DNA of 64,000 nucleotides from Castanea sativa (GCF_040712315.1 NC_134020.1:52809751-52873750), one strand, 5' to 3'; shown: positions 1 through 11,580, counted from the stretch's first letter. The notes: generated from the letters alone by a model not told the origin. Numbers and translations are program-made.

Positions 1-175
1 AGATGCAAATGGGGTCTTTTGTGATATTTTCATTTAAATTTTGTGTTATATTTTGTTTATTACTAATAACAAATTTATCCATTGATCCTTTTTGAGACTC
101 AATTAATTTTTCTTTTTTCTTTTTTATAAGTTTTTCATATCTAGATGCATATTTTCTAGTAGAAATTTCTAATCA

Positions 176-179
<4 letters not shown>

Positions 180-213
<34 letters not shown>
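180..213. repeat. (TA)n microsatellite
   Basis: Seventeen or so TA units in AT-rich DNA. Confidence 0.9.
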
Positions 214-218
<5 letters not shown>

Positions 219-1074
219 CTAAAATAAAAAATAAAAAAAAATTTCAAGTGTAGAGCGAATGAGAAATAGAACTTGATTTATATAAAAAGTATTGTTGTAG
301 TTTTACTGAACAATAATAAGTTTTTAGCAATGTCAACCTGCAATATATATATAAACACAAGATTAAAATTTATAAAAAAAAAATTAAGTACAAGCATAAC
401 AAAAATTTAAGCACAACCATAACACAAGGCTTATTAATAAGACCCACCTAACAAAACACAAAACAAATAGTATCTAATCTAATATAGTTATATCTATAAT
501 CCATAAATAAAAACGTAGGCTTTATATAAAATAAAATAAAAAATAAAAAAAGTTAAAGGCCCAAACCAAACAAAAGTGAAACGTCCAGGCAGGAGGAGGC
601 AAGCCCAAACCAAACAAATGAAGAGACCAATTCCCAAATAAATTATACTTGATATGCTCATACACAGAAAACTCAAAACGAATGCGCAAAGCACTAAGCG
701 AGGCGGAGAAAGCTATGGAGAGAATCAGAGAAATTTTTGGGCACCAACAACAGTGGAGTTGTGGACAGAATCAGAGAAAGAATGAGATGAGAGAGATCGG
801 AGGCAAAGAGCAGAGAGAAAGAAGTGGAGGGAACATTATAACTAAAAATTTTAGGAATTTGAGGTGTTTTATTTGTTTTGATTTGTGATTGTTTTGTGGT
901 CAATCTCTTAGACCGGATTTGTAGTTTATCTTGTTGATTTTTGGTTTGTCAAGAGGATAATAATGTTATTTTTGAACAATGATTTTGTTTAGAACCAATG
1001 TTTAACCAAATTTACCAAAATTTTTATTTTTTGGTTAAAAAGATGTGCTGGATATTTTTATTTCATTTGAAACT
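214..1074. other. AT-rich DNA, no gene seen
   Basis: Short frames here (494-694, 649-888, 694-903) overlap each other, lack splice partners and recognisable motifs. Confidence 0.6.
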
Positions 1075-1183
1075 TTTTTTTTTTTTTGCCCCTACTACCC
1101 TTTTTTTCTAAAATTTTGGGGCCCCCTTCCACTTGGGGGCCTTAGGCAATTGCCTAATTGGCCAAAGGGAAGGGCCGGCCCTG
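1075..1183. mobile_element. hAT-like element terminus
   Basis: Ends in AAGGGCCGGCCCTG, preceded by the palindrome TTAGGCAATTGCCTAA. A CAGGGCCGGCCC terminus is typical of some plant hAT-type elements. The other end is not in the window. Confidence 0.4.
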
Positions 1184-1189
1184 CTAAAT

Positions 1190-1375
1190 AGTAAGAAAAG
1201 CTCCAGAAGTCTTTGTTCATGATGAAAAACCAAGAAAGAAGAGCCCAATAAGACTAGACGTTATCCAGGTGGACGCCTGAACAGTAAGAAGAAACCCTAG
1301 AAGATTCCATTCATTATAAAAAACCAAGAAAGAAGAGCCCGATCAGACCAAAAGTTATCCAGATGGATAAGGACA
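1190..1375 (+). repeat. 93-bp direct repeat, two units
   Basis: AGTAAGAAAAGC... at 1190 and AGTAAGAAGAAAC... at 1283 share AACCAAGAAAGAAGAGCCC and GTTATCCAG(G/A)TGGA at a constant 93-bp offset. Confidence 0.7.
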
Positions 1376-1590
1376 AAATACGACAAAGAAGGAGATGGCT
1401 TATATAAAAGAGAAGACAGAAGAAAGAGAAAAGAACGACATATAATATATCAAACAGAAGGATAGCTTACATTCTGAGAGAATATCCTTTTAACAAAGAA
1501 TACTAAATTCAATAAATAGAAGTTCATTTCCATATAGTGTGAGAGTCCTATGATTCATGTGTTATTGTCCAAATTTCGCATTATGGATCA
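1283..1590 (+). mobile_element. Probable LTR remnant
   Basis: TATA-like CTTATATAAAAGAG (about 1399) followed by an AATAAA (about 1512) about 110 bp downstream resembles the core of a plant LTR. It contains the second unit of the 93-bp repeat. Boundaries were not found. Confidence 0.35.
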
Positions 1591-1665
1591 ATATTACCCA
1601 TAATACAAATTAGTTACAGGATTATTCTCCAAGAAGAATCGATAGGTACTTGGGAAGCAATATCT

Positions 1666-1847
1666 TTTTTTTTTTTTTTTATCTTTGTTTTTTAAAGAGT
1701 TTCAATCTATGGTATCCGCTCTTGATGATAGATCTTTATCATCAGACCAAGACACCAATTAATTTTTGGTATAGACAGAGAGTAAACTCTAGATCTCTTT
1801 TTCAATCATCAAATACTTCATCAATTGTGCTAACTAGAATCCACAAA
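1666..1847 (-). mobile_element. tRNA-derived SINE with 11-bp target duplication
   Basis: On the minus strand it starts TGTGGATTCTAGTTAGC and ends in a poly-A run. AAGCAATATCT flanks both sides (1655-1665 and 1848-1858). Same family as 53849-54003, where the A and B box-like sequences are better kept. Confidence 0.75.
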
Positions 1848-1920
1848 AAGCAATATCTCTTTGTTTGTCTTTTATAAGTGATAGTTATTAATGATATGAC
1901 TAAATGTCAATTTTCTAATA

Positions 1921-2482
1921 TAGACGTTTCGGCTGGCATTGGGATTGTAACAGTATTCTACATCATGATATAGGCTTTTCGGCTGGCATTGGGACTATGT
2001 AGTTTCATGCTTTAGAAAAGAACAAATACCAATTATAAAAGTGATCAAGAAGAAGAACACAACAATCAATATGTCAAGGCTTTCTTAATAAATCAAGGCT
2101 CGCTTGCGCTCAATCAATATACTTTTTCTGAGATTGAGAAAATCACCAATTCATTTAGAAACAAATTAGGTCAAGGAGGCTATGGTAGTGTATACAAAGG
2201 TGTAGTACTGGATGGTCGTCTAGTAGCAGTTAAAGTAAATAATAAGTGAGTTGAAAGGGGGCTATGGTAGTATATACAAACGTATATGATGGGATGGTTG
2301 TCTAGTTGCAGTTAAAGTAATGAGTGAGTTGAAAGATACTGGAACAATAATTTATTAATGAAGTTGTTACCATTAGTGGAACTTCCCATGTCAATATAGT
2401 CACTTTTTTATGATACTGTAATGACAGAACTAAAAGAGCTCTCGTTTATAAATCATGTCAAATGGATCTCTAAATAAGTTCA
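1921..2482 (+). pseudogene. Receptor-like kinase pseudogene fragment (LRK10L / PR5K-like)
   Basis: Translation in pieces gives a possible membrane segment (SAGIGIVTVFYIMI, from about 1926), a juxtamembrane part (AFLINQGSLALNQYTFSEIE, from about 2077), the glycine loop GQGGYGSVYKG (about 2170-2200), the lysine motif VAVKV, NEVVTISGTSHVNIVTF (about 2357-2407), KRALVY, and MSNGSLNKFIYD (about 2455-2490). These match subdomains I to V of plant LRK10-like kinases in order. Frames change several times, stops intervene, and an 82-bp stretch covering the glycine loop and lysine is duplicated (2179 and 2261). No catalytic loop (HRD/HFD) or DFG follows. It is a dead N-terminal kinase fragment. Confidence 0.8.
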
Positions 2483-2499
2483 TATATGATGATACCAAA

Positions 2500-3445
2500 A
2501 ATTGTCAGTTGAGTCACTTATCCAAATCTGGAGTATTAAACGATCTTGTAGGATCTGCAAGATAAAAAGAGTTGATCGAAGAGACCACCAGGTTGTGCCT
2601 GGTGGGGGAGCCTCCAATGCCTGAGTTAGTATCAATCCATATATTTTGTATATAGATAGTGTTTTGTAGTCTTTTTTTACGTACCTTAGCAAGTGAAGCA
2701 TATTGTCCCTTTTATAGGTGACTTAGGTAGCTGTTGCACATAAATGAAAGTGATTATTACCCTAATTGTAACGTTCTTTGTCTTGATGAGAATTTAACAC
2801 CTTTGATGGCCTACTAATGATGCAATAGTCATCCATTAAGATGAACAATCTTAATGACTTTTATGGACTCATCAATTGCCCCCCATTCCGAAGACCGTTT
2901 TGCTTTGTGCTGGTCAGGCTTAGGGAATGTTTGCTTTGTGCTGATCAGGCTTAGGTAATGTTCTTGACTTGTTTAGATTCGGACTTCTTTGTCTTCAACT
3001 ACTTTCTTCTTCAGGAATGGTAGTTTATCTATGACCATTTCTTAGTATCTGCCTTTTGAAGGTCCTTTTGGACGTTCGAAGGATCGTAGCTTGAACTTGA
3101 AAGTAAGCTAATTTCTTTGGACAAAATGTGTTAGATTTAGTGGCCTCTTTGGATCCTTTCATCATTCTTCTGTAGCTTGAAGAATTTTGATAGTTGGACG
3201 ATCTTATTCTTCCATGATTTATATTCTTGTGTGAAGAATTTTTATCATCCGTTGATTTCACAATTTTATTCTTTCACGAAAATGTATTCGCTGAATATTA
3301 ATTTCACTTTTTCACAAAATGAACTTTTAATGCTAAAGTATTTATTTTATCTTGGCTGTTTTGATGATGGAGCTTCGGAGAAGACTTGATGTTTTTCAGT
3401 TGTTGTTTGTCAAGTGATTACATTTTGTGGAAGGACTTTCACTCG
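2500..3445. other. No gene seen
   Basis: Contains a short direct repeat, TTTGCTTTGTGCTGGTCAGG and TTTGCTTTGTGCTGATCAGG (about 2910 and 2929). Otherwise nothing recognisable follows the kinase fragment. Confidence 0.55.
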
Positions 3446-3745
3446 TCATATGATTTATATCATTTTGCTCGTCGTATGATTTATACTCCCGTTTGGGGAA
3501 TTTGTATCATTTTTCTTGTCGTATGATTTATAATCCCCCAAAGGAATTTGTATCATTTTTCTCATCGTATGATTTATACTCCCGCTTGGGGAATTTGTCT
3601 TATTTTGCTAGTCATAGTATTTATACTCTCGCTTGGGGAATTTGTATCATTTTGCTCGTCGAATGATTTATACTCCCGCTTGGGGAATTTGTATCATTTT
3701 GTTCGTCATATGACTTACTCTCCCACCTAGGGAATTTGAATCATT
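3446..3745 (+). repeat. Minisatellite, about 46-bp unit, 6-7 copies
   Basis: The unit contains CGTATGATTTATACTCCCGC and TTGGGGAATTTGTATCATTT. Unit length varies between 46 and 47 bp, so no frame is kept through it. Confidence 0.85.
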
Positions 3746-4920
3746 TGTTGCTGGAAAGATTCCTTGACACAATGTCATTTTGGACCCTCTTAAGGTCATG
3801 TTATTATTTGCATTAAGTAGCACATGTGCTTGCCAAAATTTGGTTAAACAAGAATTTCAGAACAATTCATACATGAATACTAAGTTACCAATGGTGTAGT
3901 TAGGCCTTTTTCTTATTCGGCCAAAATTTTGATCGGACCAATTACTTTCTTGTAACACTAGAGCTTTACTTCTTTTATAATTCATCTAGTAGTACATACA
4001 TTTTTGCATGAAATCTCACTAGGTATACATTTTATAGCTTCTACAAAATAAGCTTTGAAACGATAATATTTCATGTGAGTAGTTAGCTGTAAAATGCTAG
4101 GGGATAAGAGTTACACAATTGCTAATCATAGTGCATAAATATTATCAATAGAATAATTAACGTAGTGTAATATGTTTCCTCTTGTTCCTTCCCATTTAAT
4201 TCATTCAAAATGGAATTTTTGACAATTAATGTTAATCATAATTATTCCAAGAATATTGATAATCTTAAATATTGAGGTATGACATTCATCACAATTGTTG
4301 TGCTTTATGCATTTGATGGGTTTTCTGAAAATTTCATGAATTTTGCAAACCCAAAAACTATATACCTTTTTTATTTATTGATTATTTATGCAAGCTTGAT
4401 ATGTACTCATTTTTAATAAGATAATCACTCGCATCACTAATTAGATGCACACAAATATCAAAAAAGAAAGAAATAAATGAGTTACCTTAGATGACGACAT
4501 TATTTTGGCACATACCTCAATCTTTTTATTGTTGAGATCTTCTTGAAGAGCTTTTGTCTTTTAAGATTTTTTAAGCTTAACATGATATTTAATGTCTAAG
4601 GCCTAGGTCTCTTTTGCTTCAATCTTTTGAAGATGTAAAAACTAGGCCATATTGTTGCCCCTGTTCAGACATGAAAAGTGCAATTCTTATTTGACAACAA
4701 CCAGAGGAATCGCCTATCATGGTTTGAACTTGTATTTTCCTTTCTTTGGGCTTAATCTTATTTTTGATGGGAGTGCTTTGACCATGGTCATTTAAGAAAA
4801 CTCACTTCGATAGAGCTAGCTGCATTTTGTTAGGAATGACAGTATACAAATAGGCAATTGCATGTTGCACAATAATTGATGTCTTTCGACAAAGCGTACT
4901 CTATATAAATCATAGATAAT
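3746..4920. other. No gene seen
   Basis: AT-rich. GATTTTTTAAGCTTAACATG at about 4566 recurs at about 6948, suggesting shared repeat ancestry with the DNA right of the MITE. Confidence 0.55.
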
Positions 4921-5235
4921 TATTATATGATGTGTAAATAATGAAGCTATTGACTATATGCTTCTTTAAAGTGTCGAGACTAAAGTAGAGACCGTTAAGT
5001 ATTTTGGATACTTCTATTCTTGACAGGTTTCTCTTTGTTTTTACAAATTTCTTCTTTGCTAGATTCACATTTAGCTGGAAGTATTATATGATGTGTAAAG
5101 GATGAAGCTATTGACTATATGCTTCTTTAAAGTGTCGAGACTAAAGTAGAGACCGTCGATTATTTTGGATACTTCTATTCTTGACAGGTTTCTCTTTGTT
5201 TTTACAAATTTCTTCTTTGCTAGATTCACATTTAG
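4921..5235 (+). repeat. 161-bp tandem duplication
   Basis: TATTATATGATGTGTAAA recurs at 4921 and 5082, and the copies differ at only a few bases through ...GATTCACATTTAGC. High identity in a neutral-looking region implies a recent event. Confidence 0.9.
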
Positions 5236-6560
5236 CAATCTTTATAAGGCTATTTTCTGCTTAGTTGACCTTCGTCACAAGATTACTATTAAACTTGGTA
5301 GTCCATCAGTGTTTCGGGTAATACAACTAATTGGCTGAACCCCTCCTACACGTTCTGTTTGAATCTATATGAGGGTATATATATATACTCCTTTTTGACC
5401 TTACTCAATCACATGAGTAGTTAACTTTCAAAATAACACACCATTGCAGATATTTAAAAGGTAAAAAGAGATGAATCATTAAATAAAGCATTTCATCACT
5501 TTCCGCTTTTGAGCACAACCAATAGTCATCTTAGGATTTGGCTTCTCCTTCTTAATGCCCGTATATTATTATGGTATTTAGAGTGATGATGCCAAAGATT
5601 AATTTTGTATTTAATCGATAATTTATGCAATGCCTTAAATGTAAACTATATACGTTACACTTGACAATTAAGCCTTAGAAAGTTAATAGGAGAAAGAGTA
5701 AGGTTTTAATTACCTATCGGCCTTGGAGACTTTTTTAGAAATTGAATATCTGAGCCGACCTTGGCAAGGATGTTAGAACATGCATGCTTGGCTTGGAAAC
5801 ACTTTGCTCACATGACAAGTGACTTGGATGTGTGTGTGGGTCTTTTGGTATCCTTTTAAGATGATTCCATTTCAATGAGCTCTTCTTTGTTGGGTTGATA
5901 TTGGCTTCAAAGTTACTAGGGTTTTATTCACTATTTGTGATGTCAAAGGAATTTTCACAATCTTTGGTTGTATTCCCCTTTTCCACTTAAGAGTTTTTTT
6001 ATCTCTTTCTTTGCTGTTTCTTTTTGTCAAGTTTTCATTCTAAAGCTCATAAACTTAAGAATATAGGTACAATAAATAGTCTAGTACTTTTACTATGCAA
6101 AGTGTTAGACTTGGAGTAGCACTGTCAAGTAAGAAATTCACAAATGTCATTAACCACAAATATATAGAATTTGTTGTGGCTTATGGGCGGTTGATGCATC
6201 CATAACATAGTCTTTAGCATAGTATCCCTTAGTGTGTTTGCATAACACAAATATGTATGTGCATAACATAAAGAAAATGTAATTTAATTCATACCAAGCA
6301 CTAAAATAATGGCTCAATTTATGAAAGTATGATGCTCAAACATATAGAGACCACTAAAGTTTGCATGAAACCATGTGGTGGGATTTGTGTATAAATGGAA
6401 CAATTTTCATGCTCCATTGAAAGCAACATGTATTTATACACAAGAAATTTTGAACAATAGATTGTTCATTCTCTATGATGGAATGTTTCAATATATAAAA
6501 TCTCATAACTTTTTAAAATAATTTTTGCTTTAACAATTGTCATGTTTCTGTAATGACTGA
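5236..6560. other. No gene seen
   Basis: AT-rich intergenic DNA without recognisable coding, RNA or element ends. Confidence 0.55.
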
Positions 6561-6823
6561 GGGTGGGTTTGGATACAAAGGTTGGCGTCTACATTTGGGA
6601 TTTTCACATTTCAGACCTTTTTTTTTTTTTCCTGCACACAAATTTCAACCAGGAGACATGGCGCACTGTTCACCACTGTGCATGAATAGTAACCGCACAG
6701 TGGTGCACTGTTCATGCACTTTTCAGCTTTTTTTAATTAAAAATGGGACTTGCGACACTATTTACACATTTAAAATTTATTTTGCTACAGTGTTTTCAAT
6801 TTTCAGCTGTATCCAAACGGACC
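6561..6823. mobile_element. Tourist-like (PIF/Harbinger) MITE
   Basis: Terminal inverted repeats GGGTGGGTTTGGATAC and GTATCCAAACGGACCC, flanked by TGA on each side. The interior has nested palindromes around GTGCACTGTTCATGCAC (about 6702). Confidence 0.65.
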
Positions 6824-7312
6824 CTGAATTTTGTAATTCTTTGGCTCTTTCAACCTTAGACCCACCTTGCATTCACTTTGAAAATTATTATCTTTGCAAG
6901 GCTGAATAGGCCATTCTTGTATTTTATCTCTAAAGCTTTCTTTATTTTGGATTTTTTAAGCTTAACATGATAGTTTTCACAATAAGAGTGTGTAGCAAAA
7001 ATTCAAAATTTTCATTATTCTCATTCTAATCAGCAGGTTTGGCCGGGCTTATTGGACTTTCTCTTATATCCAAATTTAGCGTTTTTAAATTTGGTAAGAC
7101 AGTAAAATTTGACTTTAGCCTCTTTAATGTCTAAAATTATGATATAGCTTTGGTAAGATAACAAAAAGTTTTGGCTTCATTTTTCTTAAATGCCGAAAGT
7201 TATGACATATTATCTTTTGCAAGGCAATAATATTTGACTTCCTTATTTCCAATCTTAGCAAGATGCAGTAGGAAAGAAAAGTAGTGATAAAAAATAAAAA
7301 AAATAAAAAAAA

Positions 7313-7494
7313 ATGTTAACCAATGCTCTTAGGGTAAGGGCATTAGTTTAGGAGCTAATTTTAAAAATATTTTATTAGAAGAATGATAAACAATAAATTT
7401 TGTTGATAACTTTTTTATATTTTTCATGAAAATTGTGTAAAAACTTTCTTATTATGGTTTATTAACAATTGCCTAAGGGCATTCGTTAACATAA
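7313..7494. mobile_element. MITE family X, copy 1
   Basis: Ends GTTAACCAATGCTCTTAGGG and GCCTAAGGGCATTCGTTAAC are inverted copies. Related elements lie at 14231, 15429 and 31312. Confidence 0.65.
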
Positions 7495-7843
7495 CCAAAA
7501 GAAATAAAATAAAAAAGCCATAATTAGGATTTAGGATATTAAGGCCATAAAATTTGATAGTGACTAAATCCTTTTAATTCTTAAATGTGTGTAGGCTGTA
7601 ACTATAAAGCCTCACATTTGTACAACTATTCAAACCCAATACTGGAATCTTAAATTTTGGCTAGACAACAGTCAAGGCTATTGCAAAGCTAGTATAAAAT
7701 TGGATATCTTTCTTAAAATATTTCTAGGCCGTATATATTTATTACCATGAATTCACGCTAATCTAATTAAATTATGGCATTTTCCATCAATGCTTAACAT
7801 AGTACTTGGGAATTATAATTTTGTCTAACATTTTGCATTCAAG

Positions 7844-7900
7844 GATGGAAAAGTATCTCTACCTCTTTCAGTCAAAAAAAAAAAAAAGATGGAAAAGTAT
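7844..7900 (+). mobile_element. Extremely truncated retroposed tail
   Basis: Only about 31 bp (CTCTACCTCTTTCAGTC plus poly-A) between two perfect copies of GATGGAAAAGTAT (7844-7856 and 7888-7900). This is the signature of LINE-type reverse transcription that stopped almost at once. Confidence 0.65.
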
Positions 7901-7911
7901 TATAGTAATTT

Positions 7912-8068
7912 TTTTTTTTAATACAAGATAAAATTTCTACTCTAACATAATCTAAGTGTATATGTGTGTGAAGCTCCCTCCTAGAGACTTGAACCCCAAC
8001 CCTTACCCCCCACACGCCACAAGCACTTATACTTGTGGAGTAACCACCGCACCAAGGGTGCGCAATGG
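7912..8068 (-). mobile_element. tRNA-derived SINE, second family
   Basis: Minus strand: CACCCTTGGTGCGGTGGTTA, then GGGGTTCAAGTCTC, tail ATCTTGTATT plus poly-A. TAGTAATTT flanks it at 7903-7911 and 8069-8077. Confidence 0.8.
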
Positions 8069-8162
8069 TAGTAATTTATTTTATTAATTCTTATTTCCTT
8101 CACCCACGTGTGTCTTTTGAGAACAGCGTAGCGTGAAATAATAGGCTGTGGCTTGTGTCCAA

Positions 8163-8236
8163 TGGAATTTTCCACTGGACACGTTAGATGGTGGACATGT
8201 GTCCACTCTTGGACACGTGTCCAGTAGAAATTTCCA
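8163..8236. repeat. 22-bp inverted repeat with inner palindrome
   Basis: TGGAATTTTCCACTGGACAC (8163) faces TGTCCAGTAGAAATTTCCA (to 8236); between them lies GTGGACATGTGTCCAC. The right arm includes CACGTG. Confidence 0.7.
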
Positions 8237-8328
8237 CGGGACAGAAGTCTTACCCGAAATAATATTAAATATTGTTGTGACTTTCTTGTACAGTTATCGA
8301 CAAACTATCCAAGCAACAATGGAGTTGG

Positions 8329-8618
8329 TCACAGAACCATCAGAGGTCATTTCGAAGTCCATGTAAATGCTAATCCTGAAATTATTTAGTTCTTAAAAAT
8401 TAAATGCAGTAAACATGAATGGTTTTTTCTTTTTTTTTGGTATGCTTTAATTTGAGATTTTAACCTTTTATTTTGGTCATATCTTAAGTTATTAAGTTTA
8501 ATTGTTTCTTGTTTCAAGATGCGAGTTAAGCATACAAGAATCTGCAGATGAATCTTCAGAAGATTGCACAAGTCTTTCTAAGATTGCACATCCATCATAT
8601 AATGATGATGATTTCTGA
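8329..8618 (+). pseudogene. Coding-like fragment of unknown gene (two possible exons)
   Basis: ATG at 8329 begins MELVTEPSEVISKS; a donor after 8362 (ATGTAAATG) and acceptor ending 8518 (TTTCAAG) join it in frame to ICELSIQESADESSEDCTSL and on to a TGA at 8616-8618. Acidic and serine-rich composition and matching splice phase look coding. Further open stretches (about 8651-8700, and 8816-8935) could be later exons. I do not recognise the product. It may be a decayed gene or one captured by a transposon. Confidence 0.25.
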
Positions 8619-8904
8619 CCCTTCTTATGTTTTTTGCCGCAGGAAAAAGGCTTTACCTTCAATTGGGTTAGACAATACTATGGTATGGCCTTTAAGAATT
8701 GTGGGTTTTTTTGGCTTTTTAAATTTTGTTTTCATAACCTCCAACTTAGATCATTATTTTTGCTATTAATTGCTTCTTGACTTTAATGTGTGTTGGATTA
8801 ATTTTATGCGAAGATTCTAATCATCATCATCCTATTTATATGGATGATGATGATAAGCTTGCTCTACAAATGCCTATTGTTATTAAGGATCTTGCTCGCT
8901 GTGT

Positions 8905-8934
8905 CCCCCTCAATGTACCCCCCAATTGTGGAAT
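8905..8934 (+). repeat. 30-bp repeat unit, left half, split by the solo LTR
   Basis: CCCCCTCAATGTACCCCCCA then ATTGTGGAAT. It reads VPLNVPPNCGI in the frame open from about 8816. The second unit follows the LTR at 10346. Confidence 0.55.
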
Positions 8935-8935
8935 C

Positions 8936-10341
8936 TGTTAGGATTAGTGCCCTTAAATCCTATTGTATGATGCTATGTATGATATTATGTATGACATTGT
9001 GTATAACTTAATATTATGATTAATAAAATTGTTTTATTATTATTTAAAATAATGGTAACATGAATATTGGGACATTATCATATAGTCCATAAAATGCATA
9101 GTATCTGATTTATGTGATTTAGTCACAGAAGATATAAGCCACAAGTTCTTTGTAAACTCTGAATTTATAGTTCGTAGTCGGTGATGAAATTGAGCATTTC
9201 ATCTGCGAAGACTATAATGTATCAGCTAAGATGATTTGTCTTAATCATGGAAGTGGAAACTGCTAGTTGATATGTTGATATGTTTTAAGAGTTAAGACAT
9301 ATTAAACTGGACTGCTGTGAGATTTATTATTCTCCTAACGACTGTCAAATGAATAATAAATCTCACGACTTCTATTTACATGAACTCTTAATCCTAAGAG
9401 AATAATGGACCTGATCATGAAGTGTAGGTTACTTTGATATATCAGGAGTGAGATCTAAAGTAACGGTCAAAACCTCAATATGTTGGGCAACCACATTTAG
9501 TGTTGATGGAACATATATTCTCAAGATAGAATTCATAATCTCTTAACGGAGATATAAAATATTCCCTTGAGATAAGTTTAATAGGTTTGGTTATTCAAAG
9601 TGTCAGGCCTAACTATTTTAGTAAAGAGTTACTAAAGTATATATTTATGAAATTGGATTTCATAAATATATGATGACTTACTTAAAGGATTAAACCGGGT
9701 ACTCAAGAATTAAGATGTAGTAATTTTCAAAGTAGCAGTCTATATTTATGACTTTGTATTACTACGTATATTTTATGAAGGGGTTGCATGTATAATAAAG
9801 TCTTGGGATATAATTTATTCATAAGGCCTAGAGTGCAATTATAGTTATATAGTGGTATTAAATATAATTAATGGTAACTTTAGACTTGTCAAGAGTTGAC
9901 AGAAAAGCCCAATGCCCATTGGAGCTAGTGTCTTATTGGTCCCTTTTGGTCTCACTCCAAGCCACACACTAAAGCCCAACTGGCCTATTGGACCATTCCA
10001 ATTAGATAATTAGTTAGTTATAAAGAAAGAAACATGCAAAAATTTTATGAGTGATATAATAAATGGTGTGTATGTGAGAGAGAGACACATTTTCATTATT
10101 CCTTTAAAAACTGATTGAGAGACCACACATCTTGGGCATAAAGTGGAATTGAAGTGAAGATTAAAAGTATTCTCGAGTACTTCAATTTTTGGTTTTGAAT
10201 TTCACCACACCAAAGTACGCTATCTTGTTCTTACATTCTGAAATTTACATAATGCACGTTATCAATCATGAATGAAATAGATCATTGTTTGTTGCTTCCG
10301 CTATGTGTTTTGTATGAGATATAAAACCAGTTATTCCTTTA
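8936..10341. mobile_element. Solo LTR, 1,406 bp, with 5-bp target duplication
   Basis: Starts TGTTAGGATTAGTGCCC and ends ACTCC-type sequence CAGTTATTCCTTTA, flanked on both sides by GAATC (8931-8935 and 10342-10346). Removing the element and one GAATC restores a head-to-tail 30-bp repeat (8905-8934 and 10346-10375). No primer site, gag or pol is present, so it is a solo LTR left by recombination. The terminal A instead of CA is probably a point change. Confidence 0.75.
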
Positions 10342-10345
10342 GAAT

Positions 10346-10375
10346 CCCCCTCGATGTCCCTCCCCATTGTGGAAT
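10346..10375 (+). repeat. 30-bp repeat unit, right half
   Basis: CCCCCTCGATGTCCCTCCCC then ATTGTGGAAT, the partner of 8905-8934. In the joined frame it would read PLDVPPHCGM. Confidence 0.55.
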
Positions 10376-11464
10376 GAGAGCATGAGTGGAATGAAAGCTT
10401 GCTAAGAAAATCTCATGGCTAATATTAATGTGTACATTCTGTGGATGATCATTATTGTAGTTGATATTCTCTAGCACTAGTTGGACAATTCCTTCAAATG
10501 CGAAGTTGCTGTGCAACCCTATATTATAGTCAAATGATTTTATTAAGCATTTTAAGGTTTTTATTTTATTGATTTAAATAAACATTCAATTTGTATACAA
10601 ATTCTATTTTAGTTTACAGCCCCAGTAGCAATGTGACATCAGATTTTTACACCAAGGAAAATAGAGCATGACACATTCAAGTCTCCCTTGCCGATAGGGC
10701 GCCTTCCCTACTTCTGCAAATAAGACCCATATTGTGCTACTTTAAATGCAAACAACAATAGGTGGGTCATAATTAATGCAAATCGATTACTATGTTAGGA
10801 ATGAAGGGATATGAGAGGAGAGTAGAGGGAAAGGTGGTGGGAAGATGCTAAAATTTATTACATTCTAATTTACTTTCCTTTCCTCTTTCTAAACATAATA
10901 AGGTTAGTTCATAATTAATTTTCTGATTAGTGCAGAAATGCCACGTTAGTTGAGTGCTTGTTCATCATTCTATGTGTATATGATGTTTGTTCCAAAGCAA
11001 GGAGGGTGGAAGCACATTACGACATGGAAAACAGAAGCATTAAAAGAAAACATCAACATAAATAAAGTGAATGAGTGTAGAATGGACAAAGGAGCAAGGA
11101 TACCCCAAAAGCTTTTCCATGTGGCCGCCTAGATTTGTGAAGCAGAAACCAAATAGGCAGTAGTTCGTGTAAAAATTTTGCCAAAAATTATAACACATTC
11201 TATAATCTATGAACACATTCTGGTTGAGATTCAAGTGCTTCTGCACCACTAAAAAAAATGCGTTTCTGCACCAGTTGCTGCAATTACAAACTAACTGAAG
11301 TCTAGCTGCTTCACTTAAAATGCTAGCAATAATTATGCCAGTGAATTGGTAATCCACAATGTGTCAAAAGTAGTCAAATTTGATGGTGAGTTTCCTATAC
11401 CAAGTGCAGTCCTTTAAAAAAAAAACAAACAAACAAACAAGCAAGTGCATTGGTTTAATTGAGG
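10376..11464. other. No gene seen
   Basis: A 105-codon frame on the minus strand (11040-11357) has no recognisable motif and unlikely composition. Nothing else found. Confidence 0.5.
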
Positions 11465-11580
11465 TGTTTTTTTTTTTTTCTTCTTCTTACCATTGGGTTG
11501 GGTTGGTGGATTTGAACCTTGAACAATTCTATTGGAAATACCAAAAAATGTTAATTAGGCTACAAGTTGTTTGGCAGTTT
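11465..11580 (-). mobile_element. Degenerate SINE, third family
   Basis: Minus strand shows CTTGTAGCCTAATTAAC, TTTCCAATAGAATTG and AAGGTTCAAATCCACC, then a pyrimidine tract on the plus strand, parallel to 48005-48110. Target duplications were not clear. Confidence 0.5.

Noticed and set aside
3446..3745. Regular repeats that might suggest a CRISPR array
   Set aside because: Units are contiguous with no unique spacers, and the DNA is plainly eukaryotic.
11040..11357. 105-codon minus-strand open frame
   Set aside because: No recognisable domain; starts and ends in AT-rich DNA; no splice logic.
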